Below are positions 9,817 to 19,571 of a stretch of DNA of 64,000 nt, in pieces. The stretch's first letter is position 1, and each line of letters begins with the position of its first letter. Position numbers and translations under genes: made by a program. The stretch comes from Streptomyces sp. NBC_01460. Its GTDB lineage: Bacteria; Actinomycetota; Actinomycetes; Streptomycetales; Streptomycetaceae. The stretch covers positions 5,518,001-5,582,000 of the forward strand of contig NZ_CP109473.1 of NCBI RefSeq assembly GCF_036227405.1, in the 5' to 3' direction. Below the pieces are notes generated by a model. It had not been told where the DNA came from. It saw only the letters and a program-made list of their open reading frames with translations, and did no database searches.

Positions 9817-11265
9817 GTGACCCAGGGACCGCTCACCACGGAGGCCGGTGCACCGGTGGCCGACAACCAGAACAGTGAGACCGCCGGCCCGGGTGGACCG
9901 GTGCTCGTCCAGGACCAGGCGCTGCTCGAGAAGCTGGCCCACTTCAACCGGGAGCGCATCCCGGAGCGTGTCGTGCACGCCCGTGGAGCCGGTGCGTACG
10001 GCACCTTCACGCTGACCCGGGACGTCTCGCGGTGGACGCGGGCGGGCTTCCTCTCGGAGGTCGGGAAGCGGACCGAGATCTTCCTGCGCTTCTCCACCGT
10101 CGCGGGCAACCTCGGCTCCGCCGACGCGGCCCGGGATCCCCGTGGCTGGGCGCTGAAGTTCTACACCGAAGAGGGCAACTACGACCTTGTCGGCAACAAC
10201 ACCCCGGTCTTCTTCATCAAGGACGCCATCAAGTTCCCCGACTTCATCCACACCCAGAAGCGCGACCCGTACACCGGTTCCCAGGAGGCGGACAACGTCT
10301 GGGACTTCTGGGGGCTGTCGCCCGAGTCCACGCACCAGGTGACCTGGCTGTTCGGCGACCGGGGCATCCCGGCCTCGTACCGCCACATGAACGGCTACGG
10401 CTCGCACACCTACCAGTGGAACAACGAGGCCGGCGAGGTCTTCTGGGTCAAGTGCCACTTCAAGACCGACCAGGGGATCAAGAACCTCACCACCGAGGAG
10501 GCCGTCCGCCTCTCCGGCGTGGACCCGGACAGCCATCAGCGCGACCTGCGCGAGTCCATCGAGCGGGGCGACTTCCCGACGTGGACCGTGCAGGTCCAGA
10601 TCATGCCGGCGGCCGAGGCGGCGACGTACCGCTTCAACCCGTTCGACCTCACCAAGGTGTGGCCCCATGAGGACTACCCGCCGATCGAGATCGGGAAGCT
10701 CGAGCTCGACCGCAACCCCGAGAACGTCTTCGCCGAGGTCGAGCAGTCGGTCTTCAGCCCGGCGCACTTCGTCCCCGGTATCGGCCCCTCCCCGGACAAG
10801 ATGCTCCAGGGCCGCCTCTTCGCGTACGGCGAAGCCCACCGCTACCGCGTCGGGGTCAACGCCGACCACCTGCCGGTGAACCGCCCGCACGCCACGGAGG
10901 CGCGCACCCACAGCCGTGACGGCCACCTGTACGACGGCCGCCACAAGGGTGCGAAGAACTACGAGCCGAACAGCTTCGGCGGCCCGTCGCAGACGGGCCG
11001 GCCGCTCTGGCAGCCCGTCCCCGTCACCGGCGGCACGGGCAACCACGAGGCGCCGTCGCACGCGGAGGACGACGACTTCGTGCAGGCCGGCAACCTCTAC
11101 CGGCTGCTGTCGGAGGACGAGAAGGTCCGGTTGGTCGACAACCTCGCCGGGTTCATCGCCAAGGTCTCGCGCGACGACATCGCCGAGCGTGCGATCGGCA
11201 ACTTCCGTCAGGCCGACGGAGACTTCGGCAAGCGGCTGGACGCCGCGGTCCAGGCCCTGCGCGGT
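9817..11265 (+). CDS. katA: Monofunctional heme catalase, conserved part (stop codon lost)
   Basis: Clade-type small-subunit catalase that dismutates hydrogen peroxide. GTG 9817 follows GGAGG at the right spacing. Catalytic His54 is in [13 protein letters not shown], the catalytic Asn in [11 protein letters not shown], and the proximal heme Tyr in [15 protein letters not shown]. Homology to about 483-residue catalases ends at VQALRG (base 11265). There is no in-frame stop there: the frame stays open to 12816, across two genes on the opposite strand. A TGA sits one frame over at 11265-11267, exactly where homologues stop, so a one-base deletion or a sequencing error near 11263 is likely. The gene is divergent from a Fur-family regulator. 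Confidence 0.9.
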
Positions 11266-11360
11266 GAGGGCGGACGCTCGCCGTCGGCGGCGGGCCGGAT
11301 TCCCCTGGATGCCCAGGGGTCCGGCCCGCAGGCGTGTGCGGGCCCGGCAAGGGCTGCCCC

Positions 11361-11762
11361 TCAGAGCGCCATGCTCGCGGCCTGCCTCCGGGACGGGATC
11401 CAGCACCTGATGATGTCGCGCACCGAGACGATGCCGACCGGCCCGTCCCCGTCCAGCACGACCAGGTGCCGGAAGCCGCCGTGCGTCATGGCCTCCGCGG
11501 CCTCCTCGAGGGTCCAGGCGGGAGAGGCGAAGACCACGTCGGTCGTGGTGTGGGTGGAAGCGGTCTCGACATCGGGATCCAGGCCGGCGCCGAGGGCGTC
11601 GAGGATGTCGCGCTCGGTGAGGATGCCGAGACCGCAGGTGTCCGGGTCGTGGACGACGGCTGCTCCGACACGTCGGGCCGACATCAGCCGGGCCGCCTGG
11701 CGGAGCGTGTGGGCCGGGCCGATGGTGAGGACCAGGGTGCTCATGGCGTCACGGACAAGCAT
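11361..11762 (-). CDS. Tandem CBS-domain protein
   Basis: A 133-residue protein consisting of two CBS motifs: first [25 protein letters not shown] to [11 protein letters not shown], second [22 protein letters not shown] to [14 protein letters not shown] pairs bind adenine nucleotides and act as energy or ligand sensors; stand-alone forms are common in Streptomyces and their partners are usually unknown. ATG 11762 has AAGGAGGT ten bases upstream; an upstream GTG (11774) overlaps that site and was rejected. It lies downstream of hisN on the same strand, about 170 bases away, and is antisense to the catalase read-through frame. Confidence 0.85.
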   Translation of the reverse strand: MLVRDAMSTLVLTIGPAHTLRQAARLMSARRVGAAVVHDPDTCGLGILTERDILDALGAGLDPDVETASTHTTTDVVFASPAWTLEEAAEAMTHGGFRHLVVLDGDGPVGIVSVRDIIRCWIPSRRQAASMAL

Positions 11763-11934
11763 GAGGGGAGCCACCTCCTTGGGGAGTGAGCTGCGAAGCG
11801 GCCCTCGTGAGCCAATTCACAAGTTCACAAGTGGGGGGGACTCCCAGAGTGGCACCCGGGACCGGGCTCGACAAGGGGGCGGGCGCGCTCCGGCGGGCCG
11901 GGGGCGAGCGCGCGCCCGGCCCCCGCCGAAAGCC

Positions 11935-12735
11935 CTAGTAGCGCTGGTTGAGGTAGCCGAGCAGCTCGTGGTGGAGCAGCCCGTTGGACGCCGCCGCGTT
12001 GCCGCCGCCCGGCCCGGAGACGCCGTCCAGGCTGGTGAACCGCCCGCCCGCCTCCTGGACGATGATCGCGTTCGCCGCCATGTCCCACAGGGAGAGCTCC
12101 GGCTCGGCGCAGATGTCCACCGACCCCTCGGCGACCATCATGTACGGCCAGAAGTCCCCGTAGCCGCGGGTGCGCCAGCAGGCCCGTGTCAGATCCATGA
12201 ATCCGTCGAGTCGGCCCTGCTCCTCCCAGCCGGTCATCGAGGCGTACGCGAACGAGGAGTCGGCGATGCGCTCGACCTTGGACACGTGCAGCCGGGTCGC
12301 GGACGTCAGGCTGCGGCCCGAGAAGGCGCCGGCACCCTTCGCCGCCCACCAGCGGCGGTTCAGCGCGGGGGCCGACACCACGCCGACCACGGGCTGGAAG
12401 CCGTCCTCGCCCGCCTCCATCAGCGAGATCAGCGTCGCCCAGACGGGGACACCCCGTACGTAGTTCTTGGTGCCGTCGATCGGGTCGACGACCCAGCGCC
12501 GCGGGCCCGTGCCCTCGATGCCGTACTCCTCGCCCAGGATCGCGTCGCGTGGGCGTGCCCGGTGCAGGTGACCGCGGATCAGCTCCTCCGCGTGTTTGTC
12601 GGCCTCGCTGACCGGAGTCATGTCCGGCTTGGTCTCGACCTTCAGGTCCAGAGCCTTGAACCGGTCCATCGTCGCCGCGTCGGCGGCGTCCGCCAGGACA
12701 TGGGCCAGGCGCAGATCATCGTGGTAGTCGGGCAT
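11935..12735 (-). CDS. hisN: Histidinol-phosphatase HisN (inositol monophosphatase family)
   Basis: A 266-residue IMPase-superfamily phosphatase. The metal-binding signature [15 protein letters not shown] (DPxDGTxN) and the second motif [18 protein letters not shown] are intact, with the first-shell Glu in LGEEYG. In actinobacteria this branch is HisN, which dephosphorylates histidinol phosphate in histidine synthesis; an inositol-phosphatase role is the alternative. ATG 12735 gives the family's N-terminus; the ribosome-binding site is weak. It is divergent from a TetR-family gene, with a 137-base shared promoter region. Confidence 0.88.
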   Translation of the reverse strand: MPDYHDDLRLAHVLADAADAATMDRFKALDLKVETKPDMTPVSEADKHAEELIRGHLHRARPRDAILGEEYGIEGTGPRRWVVDPIDGTKNYVRGVPVWATLISLMEAGEDGFQPVVGVVSAPALNRRWWAAKGAGAFSGRSLTSATRLHVSKVERIADSSFAYASMTGWEEQGRLDGFMDLTRACWRTRGYGDFWPYMMVAEGSVDICAEPELSLWDMAANAIIVQEAGGRFTSLDGVSGPGGGNAAASNGLLHHELLGYLNQRY

Positions 12736-12872
12736 GCCGTCACAGTATCCACCGCCACCCGCCCGGGCTACACGGACCCGTGCGGGCCGGGTGTCCCGCG
12801 GTACGCGGACCCTTGACAGTGCCCTTGGGCGCGTCGACTCTGCATCGCAGGTCCCCGGCGTGGGAGGCGACG

Positions 12873-13511
12873 ATGCCATCGGCGCGAGAAGCACTGCTGG
12901 ACTCCGCACACTCGGCGCTCTCCGCGCTGCCCTGGACGGCCGTGCGCATGGTCGACGTGGCGGCGGCGGCCGGAGTCTCCCGGCAGACCCTCTACAACGA
13001 GTTCGGCAGCAAGGGCGGCCTGGCCCGCGCGCTGATCCGGCGCGCGGCGGACAGGTATCTGGCCGGCGCGGAGGAGGCGCTCGGCGCTCACCGGGCCGGG
13101 GTGACGGGGCCGGCGGAGCTGGCCCGCTGGACGGTCGCGGCGGCCCGCGCCGACGTGCTCGTCAAGGCGCTGCTGACCGGTGTCTGGGCCGACCGCCTAC
13201 CCGCCCCGGGAGCCCTTCCCGCCGCCGGGCCCGGCGTGCCGCTTCCCACGCCCACCGAACTGCTCGCGCTCGTCCGGGACCGGGCCGTCGCCGAACTGGA
13301 GCGCGGTCCCGCGCCGCGCGAGCCGGGGGAGCTGCGGCTGGCCTGCGAGATCGCGCTGCGGCTCGCCCTCTCCTACGCGCTCGTACCGGCGGACGCAGCG
13401 GATCAGTGCGCCGAACCGGACAGCTGCAGACCGATCACGCCGATGATGACCAGGGAGATCGACACCAGCTTGAGGGCGGAGACCACGTCGTCGAGGAAGA
13501 TCATCCCGTAG
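12873..13511 (+). CDS. TetR-family transcriptional regulator
   Basis: A 212-residue regulator with an N-terminal TetR helix-turn-helix (residues 1-55; VDVAAAAGVSRQTLYNEFGSKGGLARAL). The ligand domain that follows is Ala/Arg-rich and not diagnostic. ATG 12873 is preceded by GGGAGG. The last 36 codons run 109 bases into the 3' end of the convergent SMR transporter gene; this tail does not look like a TetR domain, so the natural protein may be shorter or the stop lost. The adjacent SMR exporter is a possible target by context only. Confidence 0.85.
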   Translation: MPSAREALLDSAHSALSALPWTAVRMVDVAAAAGVSRQTLYNEFGSKGGLARALIRRAADRYLAGAEEALGAHRAGVTGPAELARWTVAAARADVLVKALLTGVWADRLPAPGALPAAGPGVPLPTPTELLALVRDRAVAELERGPAPREPGELRLACEIALRLALSYALVPADAADQCAEPDSCRPITPMMTREIDTSLRAETTSSRKIIP

Positions 13512-13726
13512 ATCGCCGTCCCCGCCGCCCCGATACCCGTCCATACGGCGTACGCGGGTCCGACGTCGAGCTTCTTGAGGGCCAGCGTGAGCAGACCGAA
13601 GCTGCCGAGGGCGAACGCGCAGAACGCGATCGTCGGCCAGAGACGGGTGAAGCCGTGCGAGAGCTTCAGACACACGGCGAAGCCGGTCTCGAGCAGTCCG
13701 GCGACCACGACCAGCAACCACGCCAT
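13403..13726 (-). CDS. Small multidrug resistance (SMR) transporter, SugE/Gdx-like
   Basis: A 107-residue protein with four hydrophobic helices and the SMR signature at the first helix, VVAGLLETGFAVCLK, containing the proton-coupling Glu (residue 13). SMR dimers exchange protons for small cations; the SugE/Gdx branch exports guanidinium and related compounds, which fits the sequence best, but the EmrE-like drug-export branch is possible. ATG 13726 has GGGAGG ten bases upstream. No guanidine riboswitch is visible in the 108 bases upstream. It overlaps the convergent TetR gene by 109 bases. Confidence 0.85.
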   Translation of the reverse strand: MAWLLVVVAGLLETGFAVCLKLSHGFTRLWPTIAFCAFALGSFGLLTLALKKLDVGPAYAVWTGIGAAGTAIYGMIFLDDVVSALKLVSISLVIIGVIGLQLSGSAH

Positions 13727-13834
13727 CGTCAGGTGCCTCCCACATAGGTGACGCTTCGTCCCACTCGACGCGATTATGCCCTTACCAAGAGGCACGGCCC
13801 GCAAACGCGCGCGTCGCGGGGCCCGGCGTCGGCC

Positions 13835-14851
13835 TCAGTCGCCCTCGCGCCGCTCCCGGGTCGAGAGCAGCCTGCGCAGCGAGTCGAGCCGCGCCGGATC
13901 CGCATGGCCCTCCGCGACCCACGCGTCCAGGGCGCACTCCGGCTCCTGGCCGTCATGGGTGCACCCGCGCGGGCAGTTCTCCGTGCCCGGCTGCAGATCG
14001 GGGAAGGCGTTGATGACGCGCGAGGGGTCGACGTGGTGCAGTCCGAACGACCGCACGCCCGGGGTGTCGACCACCCAGCCGCGGCCGTCGGGCAGCGGCA
14101 GCGCGAGCGCCGACGTGGTGGTGTGCCGGCCGCGGCCCGTGACGGCGTTGACCACCCCGGTCGTACGACGCCGGTCCTTCGGCACCAGGGCGTTGACCAG
14201 GGTCGTCTTGCCGACCCCGGAGTGTCCGACGAAAGCGGTCACCCGGTCGTTCAGCAGCTCGCGCACACGGTCGGCGGCGTCACCGTTCTCCAGCTCCTCG
14301 CGGCTGGTCACGATGTAGGGGACACCCAGCGGGGTGTACGCCTCCAGGAGCTTGTCCGCCGAGGCCAGGTCCGACTTGGTCAGCACCAGGAGCGGGGTCA
14401 GCCCGCCGTCGTACGCCGCCACGAGGCAGCGGTCGATCATGCGCGGGCGTGGTTCCGGGTCGGCGAGCGCCGTGACGATGGCCAGCTGGTCGGCGTTGGC
14501 GACGACCACCCGCTCGAACGGGTCGTCGTCGTCCGCCGTGCGGCGGAGCACCGACGTGCGGGCACCGATCCGCACGATGCGCGCCAGGGTGTCCTTGTCG
14601 CCGGAGAGGTCACCCACCAGCGAGACCCGGTCGCCCACCACGGCGGCCTTGCGGCCCAGCTCGCGGGCCTTCATGGCCACCACCGTACGGTCCTCGACCA
14701 GGCAGGTCAGCCTGCCCCGGTCGACGGTGAGGACCATGCCGTCCTCGGCGTCCTCGTGCTTGGGGCGGGTGTGCGTACGGGGCCGGTTGCCCTTGGGGTT
14801 GGGGCGGACGCGGATGTCGTCCTCGTCGGGGTTCTTCCCGTAGCGGCGCAT
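13835..14851 (-). CDS. rsgA: Ribosome-small-subunit-dependent GTPase RsgA
   Basis: A 338-residue circularly permuted GTPase that assists late 30S subunit maturation. The permuted order is visible: G4 LTKSDL comes before G1 GHSGVGKTTL, followed by G3 DTPGV. An OB-like N-terminal domain lies around residues 35-100, and a C-terminal zinc finger is present (CPRGCTHDGQEPECAL). The basic N-terminus (residues 1-35) is typical of actinobacterial forms. It starts four bases after the aroA stop, so the two are almost certainly co-transcribed, an arrangement conserved in Streptomyces. Confidence 0.93.
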   Translation of the reverse strand: MRRYGKNPDEDDIRVRPNPKGNRPRTHTRPKHEDAEDGMVLTVDRGRLTCLVEDRTVVAMKARELGRKAAVVGDRVSLVGDLSGDKDTLARIVRIGARTSVLRRTADDDDPFERVVVANADQLAIVTALADPEPRPRMIDRCLVAAYDGGLTPLLVLTKSDLASADKLLEAYTPLGVPYIVTSREELENGDAADRVRELLNDRVTAFVGHSGVGKTTLVNALVPKDRRRTTGVVNAVTGRGRHTTTSALALPLPDGRGWVVDTPGVRSFGLHHVDPSRVINAFPDLQPGTENCPRGCTHDGQEPECALDAWVAEGHADPARLDSLRRLLSTRERREGD

Positions 14852-14855
14852 GCCC

Positions 14856-16235
14856 TCAGACCCCGCGCCTCGCCGGCGCGGCGCCGCGCGCCCCGGGTGA
14901 GACGCCGACGGTGCCCGAGGGTTCCCCGAGCATGCCGGTCCACATCTCCGGGAAGTCCGGGAGGGTCTTGGCCGTCGTGGCGACGTTCTCGATCTCCACC
15001 CCGGCGACGGCGAGACCGATGATCGCGCCCGCGGTCGCCATCCGGTGGTCGTCGTACGTGTGGAAGGTCCCCGCGTGCAGCGGGCGCGGGTCGATGCGCA
15101 GGCCGTCGGCGGTCTCCGTGACGTCGCCGCCGAGACCGTTGATCTCCTTGGTGAGCGCCGCCAGGCGGTCCGTCTCGTGCAGCCGCAGGTGGGCCACGCC
15201 GCTCAGGGTGGACGGGGAGTCGGCGAGGGCGGCGAGGGCCGCGATGCCCGGTGTCAGCTCACCGACCTCGCTCAGGTCGACGTCGATGCCGTGGACCGTG
15301 CCTGAGCCGGTGAAGGTGAGACCGCGTTCGGTCAGCTCGCACGCGCCCCCCATTGCGGTGAAGATCTCGCGCAGCGCGTCACCCGGCTGGGTGGTCCTCA
15401 GCGGCCAGTCGGGGACGGTGACACGGCCTCCGGTCACCAGGGCCGCGGCCAGGAACGGCTGGGCGTTGGAGAGGTCGGGCTCGACGGTCAGGTCGCGGCC
15501 CAGCAGGGCGGAGGGGGAGACCCGCCAGACATCGGGTTCGCCGCCCGACTCCGGCTCGTCGACCTGGGCGCCGACGGAGCGCAGCATGTCGACGGTCATC
15601 CGGATGTGGGGCATGGACGGCAGGGCCGAGCCGGTGTGGCGTACCTCCACGCCCTGGTTGAACCGGGGGGCGGACAGCAGCAGCGCCGAGACGAACTGGG
15701 ACGAGGAGGAGGCGTCGATGGACACCGGGCCGCCGTCCAGCGCGCCCGCGCCGTGCACGGTCAGCGGCAGCGTGCCCCGGCCGTCGTCGTCGATCCGGGC
15801 TCCCAGCGACTTCAGGGCGCCGATCACGCCGTGCAGCGGCCGCTCGTAGGACCGGGGGTCACCGTCGAAGTGGACGGGGCCGTCCGCGAGGCAGGCCACG
15901 GGAGGCAGGAAACGCATCACGGTGCCCGCGTTGCCCACGTCCACCCGGGCAGGGCCGTGCAGGCCGGCGGGGATGACGCGCCAGGCCTCACCCGAGCCGT
16001 CCGGGCCGACGCCCTCCTCGATGCCGACGCCCATCGCGCGGAGCGCCTGGGCCATCAGCAGGGTGTCGCGGCTGCGGAGCGGGCGGCGCAGCCACCCGGG
16101 CTCGGAGGAGAGCGAGGCGAGGACGAGAGCGCGGTTGGTGACCGACTTCGATCCGGGCACGGTGACGGTCGCGTCGACGGCCCCTGTCGCAAGGGGGGCG
16201 GGCCAGAGGGCGGGGTGCACGGAACTTTCGGTCAT
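14856..16235 (-). CDS. aroA: 3-phosphoshikimate 1-carboxyvinyltransferase (EPSP synthase)
   Basis: Catalyses transfer of enolpyruvyl from PEP to shikimate 3-phosphate in aromatic amino acid synthesis. The 459-residue protein shows [15 protein letters not shown] (substrate/PEP lysine site), [29 protein letters not shown] and HETDRLAAL, and the C-terminal [11 protein letters not shown]. The last 20 residues are an Ala/Arg/Gly extension beyond the fold. ATG 16235 was taken; a GTG nine bases upstream is an alternative. It is the first gene of an aroA-rsgA unit; the promoter should lie in 16236-16338. Confidence 0.95.
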   Translation of the reverse strand: MTESSVHPALWPAPLATGAVDATVTVPGSKSVTNRALVLASLSSEPGWLRRPLRSRDTLLMAQALRAMGVGIEEGVGPDGSGEAWRVIPAGLHGPARVDVGNAGTVMRFLPPVACLADGPVHFDGDPRSYERPLHGVIGALKSLGARIDDDGRGTLPLTVHGAGALDGGPVSIDASSSSQFVSALLLSAPRFNQGVEVRHTGSALPSMPHIRMTVDMLRSVGAQVDEPESGGEPDVWRVSPSALLGRDLTVEPDLSNAQPFLAAALVTGGRVTVPDWPLRTTQPGDALREIFTAMGGACELTERGLTFTGSGTVHGIDVDLSEVGELTPGIAALAALADSPSTLSGVAHLRLHETDRLAALTKEINGLGGDVTETADGLRIDPRPLHAGTFHTYDDHRMATAGAIIGLAVAGVEIENVATTAKTLPDFPEMWTGMLGEPSGTVGVSPGARGAAPARRGV

Positions 16236-16338
16236 GCCCCTCACTTTAGTGGCTCAGCGCAAACCCAGATCCTGAACAAAAGGGAGGAAATAAGGGCGTA
16301 ACGCAAGGGTGGTAGGGGCGAGCTCCCACCCCGCACCC

Positions 16339-17052
16339 TCACAGCCCGAGAAGCCAGCGTCCCCCGCCGATCAGCGAGCAGAGCGACACCGCGTGGAAGA
16401 GGAAGAGCCACATCGCGGCCGGCGCGTGCGTGAGCCGGGCGAGCTGGTCGGCGTCGGAGTCGGGGGCCCCGCCGTACCTGCGCTTGGACTGGAGCTCGAA
16501 CGCCGGGCGCACGCCGCCGAGCAGCAGGAACCAGACCACCGTGTACGCGAACGCCGACTGGACGTCGGCCGAGGTCAGCCAGGACACCAGCAGGAAGGTC
16601 GCACCCGTGAGGATGACCGTGAGCGCCCCGTACAGGTTGCGGATCATCACCAGCATCACGGCCAGGAGCGCGGTCGCCAGCCACAGGAGCAGGGTGATCC
16701 GGCCGTTGGTCAGCAGCCAGGCGCCGCCCAGTCCGAGCAGCGGCGGTGCCGTGTAGCCGGCCGCCGCCGTGAGGATCATGCCGACGCCGGTGGGCTTGCC
16801 GCGGCTGACGGTGAGGCCGCTGGTGTCCGAGTGCAGCCGGATCCCGGAGAGCTGCCGCCCGGTGAGCAGGGCGACCAGCCCGTGGCCGCCCTCGTGCGCG
16901 ATGGTGACCGCGTTGCGTGAGAGCCGCCATATGAGGTTCGGGACGACGGCGACGAGCGCCGCCGTGGCCGTGACCACCACCAGCCACTGCTCGGGGGCGG
17001 GCTGGATCCCGGAGACGCGATCCCACAGATCTCCCAGTTCGGTGCTGTCCAT
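16339..17052 (-). CDS. M50-family membrane metallopeptidase
   Basis: A 237-residue multi-pass membrane protein with HEGGHGLVALL (HExxH zinc motif) in the second helix. This is the M50B-type peptidase family related to sporulation/intramembrane proteases, often annotated only as an M50 family peptidase in Streptomyces. Six or so hydrophobic helices follow; a conserved Asp partner in a later helix is plausible but I could not assign it with confidence. ATG 17052 has AAGGAGCC at good spacing. It is divergent from the SRAP gene (74 bases). Confidence 0.82.
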   Translation of the reverse strand: MDSTELGDLWDRVSGIQPAPEQWLVVVTATAALVAVVPNLIWRLSRNAVTIAHEGGHGLVALLTGRQLSGIRLHSDTSGLTVSRGKPTGVGMILTAAAGYTAPPLLGLGGAWLLTNGRITLLLWLATALLAVMLVMIRNLYGALTVILTGATFLLVSWLTSADVQSAFAYTVVWFLLLGGVRPAFELQSKRRYGGAPDSDADQLARLTHAPAAMWLFLFHAVSLCSLIGGGRWLLGL

Positions 17053-17126
17053 GGTGGGGGCGGCTCCTTGGAGTGCTTGAGGGATCGGCGTCCACTCGGG
17101 TGGCGGGTCGTGGCAGTCTGGCACTT

Positions 17127-17942
17127 ATGTGCGGACGGTATGCAGCGAGTCGGCGGCCGGAGGATCTGACCGGGCTCTTCGGCGTGGAGAAGTGGGAACC
17201 CACGGAGACCTTGGAGCCCGACTGGAACGTCGCGCCCACCAAGGAGGTCTACGCGGTCCTGGACCGTCCTGTGAAGGACGCGGACGACCAGCGGCCGGTT
17301 CGCCAGCTTCGCGCCCTGAAGTGGGGGCTCGTACCGTCCTGGGCGAAGTCGCCGGAGGGCGGCGCCCGGATGATCAACGCCCGCGCCGAGACGGTCCACG
17401 AGAAGCCGTCCTTCCGCCGCCCCTTCGTGTCGCGGCGCTGCATCCTGCCCGCCGACGGCTACTACGAGTGGGTCACCGGGGCCGACGAGCGCCAGCTGGA
17501 GGAGAAGGGCAGGAAGAAGCGGCCGCGCAAGCAGCCGTACTTCGTGACCCCCGCCGACGGCTCCGTGTTCGCCATGGCGGGCCTGTACGAGTTCTGGCGC
17601 GACCGGACGCTCCCCGACGACCATCCGCAGGCCTGGTGGGTCACCTGCTCGGTGATCACCACCGAGGCGGAGACGGCCCCCCTCGCCGTGGCCCCCGCCG
17701 AGGGACCCGGATCGCTGTCCGACATCCACCCCCGGATGCCGCTGATGCTGACCCCGGACCGCTGGGACGACTGGCTCGACCCGTCGCACACCGACGTCGA
17801 GGGACTGAAGGCGCTGCTGGAGCCGCCGCCCGGCGGGCTGATGCGGGCCTATCCGGTGGCCACCGCCGTCAGCAACGTGCGCAACAACGGCCCGGAACTC
17901 CTGGAGGAGCTCGCCGCGCCGGAGGTGGGCACGCTCTTCTGA
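17127..17942 (+). CDS. SOS-response-associated peptidase / abasic-site crosslinking protein (SRAP, HMCES/YedK family)
   Basis: A 271-residue SRAP-domain protein. Start MCGRY exposes Cys2, the residue that crosslinks to abasic sites in single-stranded DNA after removal of Met1; NVAPT, WGLVPSWA, NARAET and LPADGYYEW are all family motifs. It protects abasic sites in ssDNA. A 25-residue Lys/Arg-rich loop (residues about 125-140) is usual in Streptomyces members. The start is fixed by the required Cys2. It is followed 17 bases later by an alpha/beta hydrolase gene, probably in one operon. Confidence 0.93.
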   Translation: MCGRYAASRRPEDLTGLFGVEKWEPTETLEPDWNVAPTKEVYAVLDRPVKDADDQRPVRQLRALKWGLVPSWAKSPEGGARMINARAETVHEKPSFRRPFVSRRCILPADGYYEWVTGADERQLEEKGRKKRPRKQPYFVTPADGSVFAMAGLYEFWRDRTLPDDHPQAWWVTCSVITTEAETAPLAVAPAEGPGSLSDIHPRMPLMLTPDRWDDWLDPSHTDVEGLKALLEPPPGGLMRAYPVATAVSNVRNNGPELLEELAAPEVGTLF

Positions 17943-17959
17943 CCCGGCAGGATGGTGCT

Positions 17960-18613
17960 GTGAGCCGTACGACAGGGACAACGCAGAAGACGGAGAACGT
18001 CGGCACCGACGCCGGAGAGGCCAGGATCACCTGGTTCCCCGCGAAGGCGCCCCGCCTGGTGCTCGCCGCCGGCCACGGCGCCGGGGGCGGGATCGAGGCG
18101 CGGGACCTCCAGGCCCTGGCCGCGGCACTGCCGGGCCACGGGGTGACCGTGGCGCTGGTGGAGCAGCCGTGGCGGGTGGCCGGCAAGAAGCTCGCACCGG
18201 CGCCCCGGACCCTGGACACCGGCTGGCGCGGGCTGTGGCCCGCGCTGACGGTCCCGGGACTCCCCGTCGTCGCCGGGGGGCGCAGCGCGGGGGCCCGGGT
18301 CGCCTGCCGGACGGCGGCGGAGCTGGGCGCCCACGCCGTGCTCGCCCTGAGCTTCCCCCTGCACCCGCCGGGCAGGCCGGAGAAGTCGCGCGCGGACGAG
18401 CTGCTCGGCGCGGGCGCCCCCACCCTCGTCGTGCAGGGCGGCCGCGACCCGTTCGGCCGTCCGGAGGAGTTCCCTCCGGGGGACCACGGGCTCGTCGAGG
18501 TGCCGTACGCGGATCATGGGTTCGCCGTACCGAAGAAGGCGCCGCTGACCCAGGATCAGGCCCTGGAGACCCTCACCGGGGCGGTGGGCCGGTGGCTGGA
18601 GGGGCTCTCCTAG
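17960..18613 (+). CDS. Alpha/beta-hydrolase (KANSL3/TEX30-like)
   Basis: A 217-residue small hydrolase: [18 protein letters not shown] (oxyanion-hole loop), nucleophile elbow [10 protein letters not shown], acid region [15 protein letters not shown] and histidine [11 protein letters not shown]. This is the dienelactone-hydrolase-like KANL3/Tex30 family; substrates are not known. GTG 17960 is chosen for the family N-terminus. It is co-directional with the SRAP gene and lies just upstream of the sigR promoter. Confidence 0.8.
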   Translation: MSRTTGTTQKTENVGTDAGEARITWFPAKAPRLVLAAGHGAGGGIEARDLQALAAALPGHGVTVALVEQPWRVAGKKLAPAPRTLDTGWRGLWPALTVPGLPVVAGGRSAGARVACRTAAELGAHAVLALSFPLHPPGRPEKSRADELLGAGAPTLVVQGGRDPFGRPEEFPPGDHGLVEVPYADHGFAVPKKAPLTQDQALETLTGAVGRWLEGLS

Positions 18614-18651
18614 CCCCTCGCCCCCTCGGGCCCCGTCGCCCGGCCGGCCCC

Positions 18652-18678
18652 GGGAATGCGCCGTGCGGGACGTCTGTT
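18652..18678 (+). promoter_or_regulatory. SigR-dependent promoter (sigRp2-type)
   Basis: GGGAAT (18652-18657), exactly 18 bases, then GTT (18676-18678): a full match to the SigR consensus GGGAAT-N18-GTT. A start near 18685 would produce a transcript covering the longer in-frame start at 18729. This is the positive autoregulatory promoter known for sigR in S. coelicolor. Confidence 0.88.
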
Positions 18679-18914
18679 GTGGCTGGTGTCGGTACAACAA
18701 CGACCTACGTGGAGAGGGAGTCCGTCGCATGGGTTCGACCATCTGCCCGAGCCGCTCGAACGCCGCAGAGCTGGAGTGGACGGTGCTTCACGCGGCCAAG
18801 AGCACTCCGGCGCGCGCCCCGGGCGGAGCCGATCGACAGCCCGCGCAGAAGCAAGGTCGACTATTCTCCGATGCGAGCGGGTCCGGTTTCGGCCCCGTGA
18901 CATCGTTGGAGGAG

Positions 18915-19571
18915 GTGGGTCCGGTCACTGGGACCGACACAGGGACCGACGACGGCCGTGCGCAGGAGACGACCGCGGAGCGCAACGCGCGCTTCGAGCG
19001 GGACGCCCTCGGATATCTCGACCAGATGTACTCGGCCGCGCTGCGCATGACGCGCAACCCCGCTGACGCCGAGGACCTGGTCCAGGAGACGTACGCGAAG
19101 GCGTACGGCTCCTTCCACCAGTTCCGCGAGGGTACGAACCTCAAGGCGTGGATGTACCGCATCCTCACCAACACCTTCATCAACTCGTACCGCAAGAAGC
19201 AGCGTGAACCCCAGCGGAGCGCCGCCGAGGAGATCGAGGACTGGCAGCTGGCACGTGCGGAGTCGCACATGTCGACGGGCCTGCGCTCGGCGGAGTCCCA
19301 GGCGCTCGACCACCTGCCGGACTCCGATGTGAAGTCCGCGCTGCAGTCGATCCCCGAAGAGTTCCGCATCGCCGTGTATCTCGCCGATGTAGAGGGCTTT
19401 GCCTACAAGGAGATCGCGGACATCATGGGGACACCCATCGGTACGGTGATGTCCCGGCTGCACCGGGGACGCCGTCAGCTGCGCGGCATGCTGGAGGACT
19501 ACGCGCGTGAGCGCGGACTCGTCCCGGCCGGAGCCGGTGAGTCGGACGACACGAAAGGCTCGGCCTCATGA
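18915..19571 (+). CDS. sigR: Thiol-oxidative-stress ECF sigma factor SigR
   Basis: ECF sigma factor that directs the disulfide-stress regulon (thioredoxin, mycothiol genes). Region 2 ([21 protein letters not shown] segment, with [20 protein letters not shown]) and region 4 ([28 protein letters not shown]) are intact. GTG 18915 after GGAGGA gives the 218-residue housekeeping form. The same frame is open to ATG 18729, giving a 280-residue form with a 62-residue N-terminal extension: in S. coelicolor such a form (SigR prime) is made from the SigR-dependent promoter and is rapidly degraded. The stop overlaps the rsrA start by four bases. Confidence 0.95.
   Translation: MGPVTGTDTGTDDGRAQETTAERNARFERDALGYLDQMYSAALRMTRNPADAEDLVQETYAKAYGSFHQFREGTNLKAWMYRILTNTFINSYRKKQREPQRSAAEEIEDWQLARAESHMSTGLRSAESQALDHLPDSDVKSALQSIPEEFRIAVYLADVEGFAYKEIADIMGTPIGTVMSRLHRGRRQLRGMLEDYARERGLVPAGAGESDDTKGSAS

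Larger units (their letters stand above)
11266..12816 (+). other. Open-frame extension of the catalase, probably non-native
   Basis: Continuation of the catalase frame for 516 codons to a stop at 12816. Its translation is Arg/Ala/Gly-rich without family resemblance and runs antisense to a CBS-domain gene and hisN, both of which look fully coding on the minus strand. It is therefore probably an artefact of a lost stop codon. Confidence 0.6.

Noticed and set aside
13727..13834. Guanidine riboswitch upstream of the SugE/Gdx-like gene
   Set aside because: None of the guanidine-I, -II or -III core motifs could be found; only a good ribosome-binding site.
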